A stretch of DNA of 64,000 nucleotides from Macrococcus hajekii (GCF_004359505.1 NZ_SCWE01000001.1:558001-622000), one strand, 5' to 3'; positions 9,258 through 17,845 are shown, counted from the first letter of the stretch. Made by a program: numbers and translations. Notes: generated by a model from the sequence alone, not told the origin.

Positions 9258-9743
9258 TTGAACGATATGTTTATGTACTTTATTTTTATCTGGACCGTTA
9301 TTTTCATCGGTTTACTGGCAATCGGAGGGTTTTTTATGTTCAGAAAGTTTCTGAAGCGGATGCCGAAAGAGGATGGTCGCAGTGAACTTGACTGGCAGGA
9401 TTACTATATTAACGAGGCACTACCACTTTGGCAGCAGGATAGTCGTGATCTATTGAATGAACTAGTATCGCCGGTGCCTGAGTTATTCAGAGATGTAGCG
9501 AAAGAACGAATTGCAGGACGTATCTCTAAAATCGCGCTCGATGAAAAAGCGGATAAAATTGAACTTGATCATATGATGCGGGGTTATATTATTGCAACAC
9601 CTAAACGGGATCACGGATTTATGAAGAAAAAACTCAATGAACTGAATATTGACTACACACCCTATATAAAATATTTTGAATATGCGGATGATGAGAAGAA
9701 GAAGTTTTCAATCTTTGACCATAGTGAAGTTGCAAAAAAATAA
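9258..9743 (+). CDS. DUF2621 (YneK-like) membrane-anchored protein
   Basis: A 161-residue protein with one N-terminal membrane segment (FIFIWTVIFIGLLAIGGFFMF), then a soluble domain beginning FRKFLKRMPKEDG and containing SELDWQDYYI and SPVPELFRDVAKERIAG. This looks like the YneK/DUF2621 family of Bacillus. Its position between aconitase and ccdC, as in B. subtilis, supports that. The start is a TTG at 9258-9260 directly after GAGGAGGTG; the internal ATG at 9267 would be too far from the ribosome site. Function is unknown. Confidence 0.75.
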   Translation: MNDMFMYFIFIWTVIFIGLLAIGGFFMFRKFLKRMPKEDGRSELDWQDYYINEALPLWQQDSRDLLNELVSPVPELFRDVAKERIAGRISKIALDEKADKIELDHMMRGYIIATPKRDHGFMKKKLNELNIDYTPYIKYFEYADDEKKKFSIFDHSEVAKK

Positions 9744-9774
9744 GACAGTCCAATAAACATCATTGGACTGTCTT
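9742..9774. terminator. Bidirectional terminator between yneK-like gene and ccdC
   Basis: A perfect 13-bp inverted repeat (AAGACAGTCCAAT / ATTGGACTGTCTT) with a 7-nt loop. It includes the last base of the plus-strand stop and the last codons of ccdC, so the two convergent genes share it. Confidence 0.85.
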
Positions 9775-10233
9775 ATTTAAGTTCTGTTCAATTTTTTTAT
9801 ATTTGAGGTACATTGCAATACGCCACGGCACTATCATGCTGAACGCCAGCAGGAAGAACATACCGGCCAGCTCACCTGGATGAATCGTACTGCTGAGAAA
9901 ATATTTCATAACAGAACGGATGACCAGTAATGTAATTAAAATGACAGGAAACAATTTAGAGCGTTTCATATAGATCTTGCCGGCATTCACTTCAAAATTA
10001 GATGTATAAATAAGAAACAGAGAGAAAAACATGCCGACAATAACAGCCTCCAGAATTTCCATAGGTGTTAATCTGAAATAAGGAACGACATACATCAATG
10101 CCCCGGTAGACATAAAGACCGGCGGCAGAATAATCTTTTTTACATTTGTCGGATACTTCTGTGCTTTCATTCTTACCACAATAACGATAAGTCCCATGCA
10201 CACTGCAACAATCATTGAGAATATGACGTACAT
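9760..10233 (-). CDS. ccdC: CcdC-like polytopic membrane protein
   Basis: A 157-residue membrane protein with about five hydrophobic segments, beginning MYVIFSMIVAVCMGLIVIVV. It matches the CcdC/YneJ position and character in the ccdA cluster of Bacillus, where its role in the ccd system is ill-defined. The ATG (10231-10233) follows GGGGG at good spacing and lies one base after the ccdA stop, so the two are translationally linked. The name rests on gene order plus membrane topology. Confidence 0.8.
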   Translation of the reverse strand: MYVIFSMIVAVCMGLIVIVVRMKAQKYPTNVKKIILPPVFMSTGALMYVVPYFRLTPMEILEAVIVGMFFSLFLIYTSNFEVNAGKIYMKRSKLFPVILITLLVIRSVMKYFLSSTIHPGELAGMFFLLAFSMIVPWRIAMYLKYKKIEQNLNKTVQ

Positions 10234-10234
10234 A

Positions 10235-10918
10235 TTAAATCCCCCAGTTGAATAATCTTGTAATTTCAACTAATAAATCAAAAAACAGCAGCAGTCCCAT
10301 AATAATCATGATGGCGCCACCTACTTTCATCAGTGTCTGACTATACATTCTGATGAATTTCAGCTTCGTGATGAAGAACGTCAATAAGAAAAAAGGAATA
10401 CAGAAACCTAGAACATATAAAATCATATAGAATAGCGCCAATGATTGATTCGACAATGCTAGCGATATGATTGAACCTACTATAGGTCCCATACAAGGCG
10501 TCCATCCTGCGGCAAAAGCAATCCCGATAATGAGAGAACCTAAATAACCGCCTGGTCGATTTTTGAAACTGATTTTTTTGTCTGCCATCAGAAACTCAGG
10601 CTTGAACAGTCCGAGCGTTATCAGACCGAAAACCACCATCAATAAGCCACCAACCATTCTAATGGTGTCATTATAGTCCTGTAGAAATGAACTGACAAAC
10701 CCAATACCGACACCAAAAGAGATATAGACGATTGAAAAACCGATAAGAAACAGCAATGTATGTAATATCGCCTTACGATTAATCTGTCCTTCCTGTAATT
10801 CATCAAAAGAAACACCTGTAATATAAGAAAGAAAGGCCGGATAAATCGGCAGCACGCACGGCGATATAAAACTGAGAAGCCCAGCTCCAAAAGCCAGCGC
10901 CATTGTAACATCACCCAT
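10235..10918 (-). CDS. ccdA: Thiol-disulfide membrane transporter CcdA
   Basis: A 227-residue CcdA/DsbD-type protein that passes electrons from cytoplasmic thioredoxin across the membrane. The two redox cysteines are visible in SPCVLPIYPAFLSYITG (near residue 20) and AGWTPCMGPIVG (near residue 135), each in the Pro-Cys context of the family. Six membrane segments are expected. The ATG at 10916-10918 is chosen because GGAGTG lies 6 nt upstream. It heads the ccdA-ccdC unit. No cytochrome c biogenesis genes are nearby, so the acceptor is unknown. Confidence 0.92.
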   Translation of the reverse strand: MGDVTMALAFGAGLLSFISPCVLPIYPAFLSYITGVSFDELQEGQINRKAILHTLLFLIGFSIVYISFGVGIGFVSSFLQDYNDTIRMVGGLLMVVFGLITLGLFKPEFLMADKKISFKNRPGGYLGSLIIGIAFAAGWTPCMGPIVGSIISLALSNQSLALFYMILYVLGFCIPFFLLTFFITKLKFIRMYSQTLMKVGGAIMIIMGLLLFFDLLVEITRLFNWGI

Positions 10919-10997
10919 AAAAATCACTCCATTCCTTTCTATATTAGCAAAATTAGCTGCCGAATAAAGATGCATATTTGAACAGTTGATGACAAAA

Positions 10998-11022
10998 AAC
11001 TCTTATCCAAAGGATAAGAGTT
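10998..11022 (-). terminator. Terminator of yneF
   Basis: AACTCTTATCC / GGATAAGAGTT arms with a 3-nt loop lie just past the yneF stop. A run of A on the left gives a U-tract in the minus transcript. Confidence 0.8.
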
Positions 11023-11026
11023 CAAG

Positions 11027-11257
11027 TTATTTCAAATTCTGATTCATGTTTTTATTCATCATTGTCATCATCTGATTGATTTTTTTCTGAGAGGGTTTCT
11101 GACCCATCTGCATCATCATCATACGTAACATTTCTTCATTAATGGGCGGGTTTTTCTTTAAATAATCCATCATATATTTACGTGCAAAGTAAAAACCAGC
11201 TGCTGCCCCTGCTGCTGCTGCAAGAATAATTAATAAAATCCAGATCCAAGTTTCCAT
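11027..11257 (-). CDS. yneF: UPF0154 (YneF) single-pass membrane protein
   Basis: A 76-residue protein with one N-terminal membrane helix ([24 protein letters not shown]) and the conserved cytoplasmic tail of UPF0154: [24 protein letters not shown]. This Met-rich tail is diagnostic of YneF. It sits between ccdA and tkt as in Bacillus. The ATG at 11255-11257 is chosen because it directly precedes the membrane helix, although its ribosome site (GTGGGTGAAAG) is modest. Function is unknown. Confidence 0.88.
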   Translation of the reverse strand: METWIWILLIILAAAAGAAAGFYFARKYMMDYLKKNPPINEEMLRMMMMQMGQKPSQKKINQMMTMMNKNMNQNLK

Positions 11258-11323
11258 TCTTTCACCCACTTTCTCATTCTTCTCAAATTTTACTAGAATA
11301 AAAGCCATTAATCAACCACAAAA

Positions 11324-11347
11324 ATACTACCGGTCACCCGGTAGTAT
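11324..11347 (-). terminator. Terminator of tkt
   Basis: ATACTACCGG / CCGGTAGTAT, a perfect 10-bp stem with a TCAC loop, lies 12 bp after the tkt stop. A-runs on its left give the U-tract. Confidence 0.85.
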
Positions 11348-11358
11348 GATAGGCAGTA

Positions 11359-13341
11359 TTAAAAATGACTCAATATTTCTTTAACGACATTTTCTTTAGT
11401 GAAGCCGTATTTCTCCATAACGACATCACCAGGCGCACTCGCACCAAATCGGTCGATACCTATGACGAGACCATCAAGTCCGACATATTTATACCAGCCA
11501 TCTGTTGCACCCATTTCAATCGCAATACGCTTTGTCAGTTCGCGTGGCAGTACTTCTGCCTTATAATCTGCGTCCTGTCTGTCAAACATATTGAGGTTAG
11601 GCATGGACACCACTTGTACACCTTTGCCTTGTGCTTCAAGCATCTTACCTGCTTCAACAGCAAGTGACACTTCTGAGCCCGTTGCAACAATAAGGTATTC
11701 AGGTTGTTCTGACTGATAGACAATATAACCACCGCGGCGTACGCCGTCTTCCAGCACATCCTCTGCTACATCGAGTGCAGGCAGGTTCTGACGTGTTAAG
11801 ACAAGTGCTGTTGGATCTTTTTTAGATTCCATCGCTATTTTCCATGCTACACGTGTTTCATTACCATCAGCTGGACGGAAAAGATTGAGATATGGCATTG
11901 CACGGAGACCTGCTAACTGCTCAATTGGTTCATGTGTCGGTCCATCTTCACCTACTGCAATTGAATCATGTGTAAAGATGTATGTTGATGGCACTCCCAT
12001 CAGAGCCGCCAGACGAAGTGCAGGCTTCAAGTAGTCACTAAAGACAAAGAAAGTAGCTCCATAAGGTTTTACACCGCCGTGCGCTGCCATACCATTAATC
12101 ATGGCACCCATTGCAAATTCGCGGACACCGAACCAGATATTGCGCCCTTCTGGTGTATCAGCCGAAAAGTCCGTTTCTTCTTTAATATTAGATTTATTTG
12201 AAGAAGCTAAATCAGCAGAACCACCGAACAGCTGAGGTACAGATTGTGATAATGACTGCAACACCTGGCTGGACGTATTACGTGTCGCATCTTCCGTACC
12301 GACCTCAAAGTGAGGCAATTCATCTGCGTAATGATCGCTCAAGCGATTATCAATCGCCGCCTGCAGCTCTTCACCAAGTTCCGGATATTGCGCTTTATAT
12401 TCTTTTAACCTTTCGTGCCATGCTGCTTCTTTCTCATTCGCACGTTTTAGCATCGTATTCCGGAAGATTTCATACACTTCTTCCGGCACGTGGAAAGTCT
12501 GTTCAGGATCCAGTCCGTAATTCTCAAGTGCAAGTTTACGTTCATCAGCGCCCAGTGGTGAACCATGTACGCCATTTGTTCCCTGTTTATTAGGTGCCCC
12601 GTAGCCGATTACTGTTTTCACTTCAATCATTGTGGGACGGTCAGCTGATTTAGCCTGGTTTATCGCTTTATCAATCGCTTCGATATCGTTACCATCTTCA
12701 ATGAGGATATGCTGCCAGCCGTATGATTCAAAACGTCCTTTTATCTGTTCAGAGAAAGCTTTATCTAAATCGCCATCCAGTGAAATATCGTTGGAGTCAT
12801 ATAAAGCAATTAACTTATTTAATTTCAGGTGACCTGCTAGAGACGCAGCTTCGTGAGAGATGCCTTCCATCAAATCGCCATCAGAAACGAGCACATAAGT
12901 AAAATGATCGACAATCTGATTTTCTTCTTTATTATATTTAGCAGCCAGATGTTTTTCTGCCATTGCCATACCGACACTCATCGCAAAACCTTGCCCAAGA
13001 GGGCCAGTCGTAATATCGACACCGTCTGTATGGTTGAACTCTGGATGTCCAGGTGTTTTTGATTCCCATTGACGGAATTGTTTTAGTTCCTCTAGTTCGA
13101 GTGCCCCTGAAACATGCAGTAATGAGTACAGGAGCGCCGAACCGTGACCTGCCGAAAGAACGAAACGGTCACGGTCGAAGAAGAATTTTGAACTCGGATT
13201 AAATCTAAGGTGTCTCGTCCAAAGTGTATAAGCCATTGGAGCTGCACCCATCGGTAAACCAGGATGTCCTGATTTCGCTTTTTCAATCTGGTCGATGCTT
13301 AAAGCACGTAATGTATCTATTGCAAGTTGGTCGTTCGTCAT
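11359..13341 (-). CDS. tkt: Transketolase
   Basis: A 660-residue transketolase, the thiamine-diphosphate enzyme that moves two-carbon ketol units in the non-oxidative pentose phosphate pathway. Motifs seen in order are [19 protein letters not shown], the ThDP motif region ([20 protein letters not shown] to NDISLDGD), GFGVRE-like [16 protein letters not shown], and [20 protein letters not shown] with the active-site histidines. Length is typical. It is followed by yneF and preceded 24 bp upstream by the DUF896 gene, possibly cotranscribed. A hairpin terminator ends the unit. Confidence 0.98.
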   Translation of the reverse strand: MTNDQLAIDTLRALSIDQIEKAKSGHPGLPMGAAPMAYTLWTRHLRFNPSSKFFFDRDRFVLSAGHGSALLYSLLHVSGALELEELKQFRQWESKTPGHPEFNHTDGVDITTGPLGQGFAMSVGMAMAEKHLAAKYNKEENQIVDHFTYVLVSDGDLMEGISHEAASLAGHLKLNKLIALYDSNDISLDGDLDKAFSEQIKGRFESYGWQHILIEDGNDIEAIDKAINQAKSADRPTMIEVKTVIGYGAPNKQGTNGVHGSPLGADERKLALENYGLDPEQTFHVPEEVYEIFRNTMLKRANEKEAAWHERLKEYKAQYPELGEELQAAIDNRLSDHYADELPHFEVGTEDATRNTSSQVLQSLSQSVPQLFGGSADLASSNKSNIKEETDFSADTPEGRNIWFGVREFAMGAMINGMAAHGGVKPYGATFFVFSDYLKPALRLAALMGVPSTYIFTHDSIAVGEDGPTHEPIEQLAGLRAMPYLNLFRPADGNETRVAWKIAMESKKDPTALVLTRQNLPALDVAEDVLEDGVRRGGYIVYQSEQPEYLIVATGSEVSLAVEAGKMLEAQGKGVQVVSMPNLNMFDRQDADYKAEVLPRELTKRIAIEMGATDGWYKYVGLDGLVIGIDRFGASAPGDVVMEKYGFTKENVVKEILSHF

Positions 13342-13365
13342 TGTTATACAACTCCATTCAAATTA

Positions 13366-13602
13366 TTAATCTCTCAGATTGTTCTGTCGTTGAATCTCTT
13401 TTAATTTTTCAGGTGTTACATCGCTGCCATCAGGGTCCAGAACTTTAGTATTTTCAATTGTCTTCTTAAAGCTGTTCCGGAAGTTTGAAAGATATTCAGC
13501 ACGAAGGCTTGTTTGTTCCTTGCCCTCCTCCTCCGATAATCCTGATGACTTTTTCTTATTAGAGAGCTCATTTAATCTTTTCAACTTATGTTCTTCTAAC
13601 AT
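13366..13602 (-). CDS. DUF896 / UPF0291 (YnzC-like) small protein
   Basis: A 78-residue charged helical protein. The hallmark LKRLNELSNKKKSSGLSEEE is followed by LRAEYLSNFRNSFKKTIENT and VLDPDGSDVTPEKL, the complete DUF896 signature. In Bacillus the homologue YnzC lies next to yneA and tkt, exactly as here, and is part of the SOS-linked neighbourhood. Its biochemical role is not established. The start is supported by a ribosome-like AGGGTGAGATAG. Confidence 0.9.
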   Translation of the reverse strand: MLEEHKLKRLNELSNKKKSSGLSEEEGKEQTSLRAEYLSNFRNSFKKTIENTKVLDPDGSDVTPEKLKEIQRQNNLRD

Positions 13603-13680
13603 CTATCTCACCCTTTCATTTATTAAGATATCAGAAGTATGCGCTTAATTCCAACTGTAGCGCTTTTGAACAATAAAAAA

Positions 13681-13702
13681 ACGTCTGACAGAAGTCAGAC
13701 GT
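13681..13702 (-). terminator. Terminator of sosA
   Basis: ACGTCTGAC / GTCAGACGT arms with an AGAA loop lie 5 bp past the sosA stop, with a run of seven A on the left giving the U-tract. Confidence 0.85.
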
Positions 13703-13707
13703 AGATA

Positions 13708-13926
13708 TCACCGGACAATACCCAACACTTCTCCATTCATGGTGGCGGAATGCGCGTTCGTATTTTGTACAGTCGTATTCTCTGTGTTGGTGGATTGACC
13801 GACAGAGTTAACAAGCGGTTTTTCATAAAGTGCATTTGATTGAGCCATATATATAATGCCAAAGGTACCCATCATTAAAAAGAAGAATAAATACATTAAA
13901 AAGTCTTTAGAAAGTCTGATAGTCAT
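13708..13926 (-). CDS. sosA: SOS-induced cell-division inhibitor SosA (putative)
   Basis: A 72-residue single-pass membrane protein: short basic N-terminus, a membrane helix around residues 10-28 (FLMYLFFFLMMGTFGIIYMAQ region), then an extracellular Asn/Thr-rich tail. It is divergent from lexA and sits in the place of Bacillus yneA but lacks a LysM domain, which is how staphylococcal SosA differs from YneA. The promoter contains a LexA box in its spacer, so it should be strongly SOS-induced and delay septation during DNA damage. The start follows GGAGGGAAATAAC. The assignment rests on locus, topology and regulation; the small tail is poorly conserved. Confidence 0.85.
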   Translation of the reverse strand: MTIRLSKDFLMYLFFFLMMGTFGIIYMAQSNALYEKPLVNSVGQSTNTENTTVQNTNAHSATMNGEVLGIVR

Positions 13927-13939
13927 GTTATTTCCCTCC

Positions 13940-13953
13940 GGAACATTTGTTTG
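13940..13953. promoter_or_regulatory. LexA box 1 (sosA 5' leader)
   Basis: GGAACATTTGTTTG fits the Gram-positive LexA operator (CGAAC-N4-GTTYG) with one end mismatch. It lies between the sosA -10 and its start codon. Confidence 0.75.
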
Positions 13954-13960
13954 TATTTAA

Positions 13961-13989
13961 AGAATAACAGAACGTTTGTTCGTTGTCAA
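13961..13989 (-). promoter_or_regulatory. Sigma-A promoter of sosA
   Basis: On the minus strand, TTGACA (13984-13989), a 17-bp spacer and TATTCT (13961-13966) form a near-consensus promoter. LexA box 2 fills the spacer, which explains tight SOS repression. Confidence 0.8.
13969..13982. promoter_or_regulatory. LexA box 2 (inside sosA promoter)
   Basis: AGAACGTTTGTTCG, read on the other strand CGAACAAACGTTCT, retains both GAAC and GTTC half-sites. It overlaps the sosA promoter spacer. Confidence 0.85.
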
Positions 13990-13997
13990 TAACTATA

Positions 13998-14011
13998 CGA
14001 ACAAACGTTTG
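13998..14011. promoter_or_regulatory. LexA box 3 (lexA promoter)
   Basis: CGAACAAACGTTTG is a perfect match to CGAAC-N4-GTTYG. It abuts and overlaps the lexA -35, giving autorepression. Confidence 0.9.
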
Positions 14012-14037
14012 TTAGACCCGAACAAATATGCTATAAT
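14009..14037 (+). promoter_or_regulatory. Sigma-A promoter of lexA
   Basis: TTGTTA (14009-14014), a 17-bp spacer and TATAAT (14032-14037) precede lexA. The -35 overlaps LexA box 3. Confidence 0.75.
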
Positions 14038-14068
14038 ACTGTTAGAACAAACACTAAGGAGTGTTCTC

Positions 14069-14689
14069 ATGAAAGAATTAACTAAAAGACAACAAGAAAT
14101 ATATGAATATTTACAGCATATTGTATCAACTAAAGGTTATCCACCCAGTGTAAGAGAAATCGGTGAAGCAGTCGGACTCGCTTCCAGCTCCACCGTTCAT
14201 GGCCATTTATCAAGGCTTGAAGAAAAAGGCTATATTAAACGTGACCCGACTAAACCCCGTGCAATAGAAATCGTCAATACGACACCTGCTTCTGCTTTAT
14301 TAGAAGAAACGATCATGGTGCCGATTGTAGGTAAAGTGACAGCAGGACTGCCCATCACTGCAGTTGAAAATGTAGAACAGTATTTTCCACTGCCTTCTCA
14401 TTTCACTTCCAGCCATAACAGCGACATCTTTATTCTGGAAGTTGTAGGAGAAAGTATGATAGAAGCTGGTATCCTTGACCGGGATAAAGTCATTGTAAGA
14501 CGCCAATCAATCGCAGAGAATGGAGATATTATCGTAGCGATGACTGAAGAAGACGAAGCAACAGTCAAGCGTTTCTATAAAGAAAGTAATCGCTATCGTC
14601 TGCAGCCTGAAAATTCTTCAATGTCACCTATCTATCTTGATAAAGTCACTGTATTAGGAAAAGTAGTCGGCCTGTTCCGCGAATTTTAA
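14069..14689 (+). CDS. lexA: LexA SOS repressor
   Basis: A 206-residue S24-family repressor. The N-terminal winged HTH ([18 protein letters not shown], then [23 protein letters not shown]) binds SOS boxes. The C-terminal domain has the Ala92-Gly93 autocleavage bond (VTAGLP), the nucleophile Ser129 in [10 protein letters not shown] and the general base Lys167 in ATVKRF, all intact. RecA filaments trigger cleavage. The start ATG at 14069 follows AAGGAGTG. It is autoregulated through box 3 and diverges from sosA. Two further GAAC half-sites lie just upstream. Confidence 0.98.
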   Translation: MKELTKRQQEIYEYLQHIVSTKGYPPSVREIGEAVGLASSSTVHGHLSRLEEKGYIKRDPTKPRAIEIVNTTPASALLEETIMVPIVGKVTAGLPITAVENVEQYFPLPSHFTSSHNSDIFILEVVGESMIEAGILDRDKVIVRRQSIAENGDIIVAMTEEDEATVKRFYKESNRYRLQPENSSMSPIYLDKVTVLGKVVGLFREF

Positions 14690-14697
14690 CCATTTAA

Positions 14698-14727
14698 AAA
14701 GAGTCATGCCAGCCAGCATGACTCTTT
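14698..14727 (+). terminator. Terminator of lexA
   Basis: AAAGAGTCATGC and GCATGACTCTTT form a 12-bp stem with a 6-nt loop, followed by TTGTTTTATTT. Confidence 0.85.
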
Positions 14728-14730
14728 GTT

Positions 14731-14799
14731 TTATTTACGCCCAAGAATTTCTTTAACCTGCTCTAATATATCTTTGCGTTCACTTTTATCTTGTTTCAT
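14731..14799 (-). CDS. Possible 22-residue small protein
   Basis: A short frame encodes MKQDKSERKDILEQVKEILG plus RK. It reads as one charged amphipathic helix. AGGAATGGG lies upstream of the ATG and a TATAAAAAAAT stretch could serve as a -10. It is convergent with lexA and its stop lies just after the lexA terminator. There is no recognised homologue and it may be chance. It is listed because codon use and the helix pattern look protein-like. Confidence 0.35.
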   Translation of the reverse strand: MKQDKSERKDILEQVKEILGRK

Positions 14800-14904
14800 T
14801 TCCCATTCCTCGTTTCTATTTTTTTATACCCATCATTCTCATTGAATAAACTGTGAAAAATGAGGGTATGAATAAATAAATCATAACTTTAAAGGAGAAT
14901 GAAT

Positions 14905-15342
14905 ATGACAATTGATTATAACTGGGTAAAAAATGAGCGTCAGAATGTCTTAGCACAAATCAGTAATTTAAGTGAGTCTGAATTCTCATATAACTTCGGT
15001 TTTGGGGAAGGCAGCATTAAACGGTCATTACTTGCCATCGCTGACGGATACAGACCTTTGTTAAAAGAAAATAAAGGATTTAGTGCTTCGCTGGAAAACT
15101 TCCGTGAGAATGAACATACATTGTCACTTGAAGATGTTAAACAGTATTTTCATCAGATTGATGACCATATCAATAGTCGTGGGCACAATATCGATGAATC
15201 AATCGCGCAGGAATTCCGACGACTTGGTCATATTGATATCATGCTGCATATCATCGATCAGGAAGACCACCGTATTGCTGAAAGAACAAATAGTCGTAAA
15301 AAAGTGACAGAACGTCTTAATATGACGATTACACGTCTCTAA
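14905..15342 (+). CDS. Hypothetical protein, DinB-like four-helix fold suspected
   Basis: A 145-residue soluble protein, predicted mostly helical. It opens TIDYNWVKNERQNVLAQISNL and has a histidine-rich C-terminal helix (RRLGHIDIMLHIIDQEDHRI) with His residues spaced as in metal-binding DinB/YfiT-like proteins, but the full three-His triad of DinB cannot be confirmed by eye. The second of two close ATGs (14905) has the better spacing from AAAGGAG. It lies between lexA and the convergent hypothetical gene and has its own terminator. Function is unassigned. Confidence 0.6.
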   Translation: MTIDYNWVKNERQNVLAQISNLSESEFSYNFGFGEGSIKRSLLAIADGYRPLLKENKGFSASLENFRENEHTLSLEDVKQYFHQIDDHINSRGHNIDESIAQEFRRLGHIDIMLHIIDQEDHRIAERTNSRKKVTERLNMTITRL

Positions 15343-15375
15343 AAAAGACTGATGGCAAATGCCATCAGTCTTTTT
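15342..15375. terminator. Bidirectional terminator, DinB-like gene and 15374 gene
   Basis: AAAAAGACTGATGGCA pairs with TGCCATCAGTCTTTTT around two bases. A-rich left and T-rich right flanks serve both convergent genes. Confidence 0.85.
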
Positions 15376-15790
15376 AATGTAGATTGATAAGTGGGACGCT
15401 TGATTTTATCACTTGATTTGACACAATAATCTGTTTCAATTCATCTGCGATATCAAGCTGATCTAGGTGATCAAATGATAACCAGACAAAAGGTTTTTTA
15501 ACTTTGAATTCATCATGATTCCTGACATTAAATACAAATGAGGTCGCATTCACCTGCGTCGTTGAAAAGAACCCTTTAACTTCTGCCAGATCTTCTACTA
15601 CAAATAAAATACCGCCTACTTTAAGTTGTTTATGTAAGCCTGCTGCAAAATGGCTGGCACTTTGCTGAATAGACTGATTTGTCTTTTTAGCGATGGATGG
15701 CAGCTTCATTCTCTTATCGCCTGTATCCTGCACCAGTATATTTTCTTCTGTTGTGATCAGTAATGATGAAAATATCTTATCTTTAGCCAT
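15374..15790 (-). CDS. Hypothetical 138-residue protein, Nudix-like start without Nudix box
   Basis: The protein starts MAKDKIFSSLLITTEENILV, followed by QDTGDKRMKLPSIAKK. That opening resembles the first strands of Nudix hydrolases, but no GX5EX7REUXEEXGU box follows, so a hydrolase call is not justified. A hydrophobic strand LKVGGILFVVEDL and a C-terminal Asp/Leu-rich helix are visible. It is 8 bp downstream of the CAP-domain gene and probably cotranscribed with it. No function is assigned. Confidence 0.65.
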   Translation of the reverse strand: MAKDKIFSSLLITTEENILVQDTGDKRMKLPSIAKKTNQSIQQSASHFAAGLHKQLKVGGILFVVEDLAEVKGFFSTTQVNATSFVFNVRNHDEFKVKKPFVWLSFDHLDQLDIADELKQIIVSNQVIKSSVPLINLH

Positions 15791-15798
15791 AAACTCTC

Positions 15799-16779
15799 CT
15801 ATTTCTCTGTTATATAATTTTCAGTATAATATGGTACTTGCTTTTCATTGAACGCCACACCGATTCCAACACTTTTATATGACGTCATCAAAATATTGGC
15901 TCGATGTCCCTCCGAATTCATTAAGCCATGATGTGCTTCAATTGGAGAAACTTGTCCGGCAGCCAGGTTCTCACCTGCTCTTTTATACTGGTTGCCGTCT
16001 GATGTCATACGATCAAAAGGTGTTTCACCTTGAGGATTTGTATGATCAAAAAAATGATTGTCAGCCATATTTTGTGAATGCTGCAGAGCTGTTTTACTTA
16101 TTTTATCATGATACTGAAGCACAGGTAAACCTCGCTTAACGCGACTCGCATTAATCAGCTCGTAATCCACCTGCTCATAACTTCTCGCTAATGTTTCAGT
16201 GGAAGCTGCATAATAGTGTTTTTTCTGATTAAAGTACCGTTCACTGACAATCATTAACGCATCGATACGTTTATCGTGCTGATCATAATAATAGGTGGAC
16301 CGCACGTCCGCGTCCTCATAATTCAGAATATTTTCTTCAGAGAGATGGGCCCTATAATTCTTACCCTCTTCAACTGTTAATGGTTCACCTTTATCCTTTT
16401 TAAGCTCTTCCACACTGATATTGCCTATATAATTCGGGTCATTCGAATAAAGAGCAGCAACTTTATCGTCCAGATAGCCTATCATAACGAAATGCTTGTA
16501 TGATTGATGATAGAGCGACCACTTGTCATTAAATTGATTATTCAAAGTCCTGACAGGTTTTCCAAGCAGCCTGTCTACTTCCTCATTTGTCATATTGAGC
16601 TTGATATTGCCTATATCAACAGACTTAACTTCAATTTGCTTCTTATCTGTCTGCTTTTTGATGAATTCCCTTGCACTGTCCTTAGCTTCCAAAGTCCATT
16701 CATCCGGTAACGTTAAAAATTTAAATGGAAAGATGAAGGCAAGAGCAAGTAATAGTATCAGTATGAGAAATTTCTTCAA
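15799..16779 (-). CDS. CAP-domain secreted/membrane-anchored protein
   Basis: A 326-residue protein with an N-terminal signal/anchor helix (KKFLILILLLALAFIFPF). A middle CAP-associated region includes IGNIKLNMTNEEVDRLLGKP, and a C-terminal CAP/SCP domain (LINASRVKRGLPVLQYHDKIS, HSQNMADNHFFDH, RAGENLAAGQ, HRANILMTSYKSVGIGVAF) follows. The His and Glu residues of the CAP cavity are present. Bacillus and staphylococcal relatives are extracytoplasmic with unknown activity. The start is TTG at 16777-16779 after GGGGTGACAAA; the frame extends further upstream but without a ribosome site or signal peptide. Confidence 0.87.
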   Translation of the reverse strand: MKKFLILILLLALAFIFPFKFLTLPDEWTLEAKDSAREFIKKQTDKKQIEVKSVDIGNIKLNMTNEEVDRLLGKPVRTLNNQFNDKWSLYHQSYKHFVMIGYLDDKVAALYSNDPNYIGNISVEELKKDKGEPLTVEEGKNYRAHLSEENILNYEDADVRSTYYYDQHDKRIDALMIVSERYFNQKKHYYAASTETLARSYEQVDYELINASRVKRGLPVLQYHDKISKTALQHSQNMADNHFFDHTNPQGETPFDRMTSDGNQYKRAGENLAAGQVSPIEAHHGLMNSEGHRANILMTSYKSVGIGVAFNEKQVPYYTENYITEK

Positions 16780-16834
16780 TTTGTCACCCCTAGAAAAGTA
16801 GACTTCATTATAGCATAATTTCTGTAGACAAAAA

Positions 16835-16857
16835 ATACACGACACTTGGTCGTGTAT
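16835..16857 (-). terminator. Terminator of guaC
   Basis: ATACACGAC / GTCGTGTAT arms with a 5-nt loop directly after the guaC stop, with five to six A on the left. Confidence 0.8.
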
Positions 16858-16861
16858 CAGT

Positions 16862-17845
16862 TTAACGGTCTGCATCACCATTAAAAATAGAATTTTTAAC
16901 AATCACATAATTGACTTTGCGGATAGATTCGAGATCCTTGCCACCCGCGTAAGAAATAGAAGACTGAAGATCCTGCTGCATTTCAATCAATGTATCATTC
17001 AAGGAACCTTTATGTTCTACAAACATCTTCTTGCCTTCAACATTCTTCTTCTCACCCTTCTGAAACTCTGAGGCACTACCGAAGTATTCCTTGTACAACT
17101 TGCCTTCAAGTTCCACTGTTTCACCGGGTGATTCCTCGTGTGCTGCAAAAAGTGAGCCAATCATAATCATTGAAGCACCGAAGCGAATAGATTTTGCGAT
17201 ATCACCGTGCGTACGGATACCTCCATCTGCGATAAGCGGTTTACGGGCTGCTTTTGCACACTGTTTGACTGCCGCCAGCTGCCAGCCACCTGTGCCAAAA
17301 CCTGTCTTGATTTTCGTGATACAGACACGTCCTGGTCCAATTCCCACCTTCGTCGCATCAGCACCTGCATTCTCAAGTTCACGTACGGCTTCAGGTGTTC
17401 CGACATTACCTGCAATCAGGAATGTGTCAGGCAGATGGGTCTTAATATGTTTAATCATATTAATCACCTGATCGGAATGACCATGGGCAATATCAATCGT
17501 CATATATTCAGGCACTAAACCTTCATTCGCCAGCTGTTCAACAAAGTCATATTCGCCTGCTTTCACACCTACTGAAATAGAGGCAAAAAGCTGACTGGAC
17601 TGCATTTTCTTAATAAAGGGAATACGTGCCGCTTCATCAAAACGGTGCATAATATAGAAATAATCATTTTTAGCAAACCACTCTGCTAATTCTTCATTCA
17701 TAACAGTCTGCATATTAGCAGGCACGACCGGTATTTTAAACGTTCTAGGTCCAAACTGAATCGAAGTATCACATTCGCTTCTACTTGTCACAATACATTT
17801 GTTCGGGATTAACTGTATATCTTCATAATCAAATACTTCTTCCAT
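16862..17845 (-). CDS. guaC: GMP reductase
   Basis: A 327-residue IMPDH/GMPR-family TIM barrel that reduces GMP to IMP with NADPH, linking guanine and adenine nucleotide pools. The catalytic cysteine is seen in [20 protein letters not shown], and the GMP-reductase-specific [10 protein letters not shown] replaces the IMPDH sequence. The flap and phosphate-binding loops ([34 protein letters not shown]) follow. There are no CBS domains, as expected for GuaC rather than GuaB. The ATG at 17843-17845 is preceded by AAAGAGG. No purine riboswitch was recognised upstream. Confidence 0.95.
   Translation of the reverse strand: MEEVFDYEDIQLIPNKCIVTSRSECDTSIQFGPRTFKIPVVPANMQTVMNEELAEWFAKNDYFYIMHRFDEAARIPFIKKMQSSQLFASISVGVKAGEYDFVEQLANEGLVPEYMTIDIAHGHSDQVINMIKHIKTHLPDTFLIAGNVGTPEAVRELENAGADATKVGIGPGRVCITKIKTGFGTGGWQLAAVKQCAKAARKPLIADGGIRTHGDIAKSIRFGASMIMIGSLFAAHEESPGETVELEGKLYKEYFGSASEFQKGEKKNVEGKKMFVEHKGSLNDTLIEMQQDLQSSISYAGGKDLESIRKVNYVIVKNSIFNGDADR

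Noticed and set aside
12198-12593. Plus-strand frame opposite tkt
   Set aside because: It lies wholly within the transketolase gene on the other strand and encodes no known motif.
17091-17471. Plus-strand frame opposite guaC
   Set aside because: It is the complement of the highly conserved GMP reductase sequence; no start signals.
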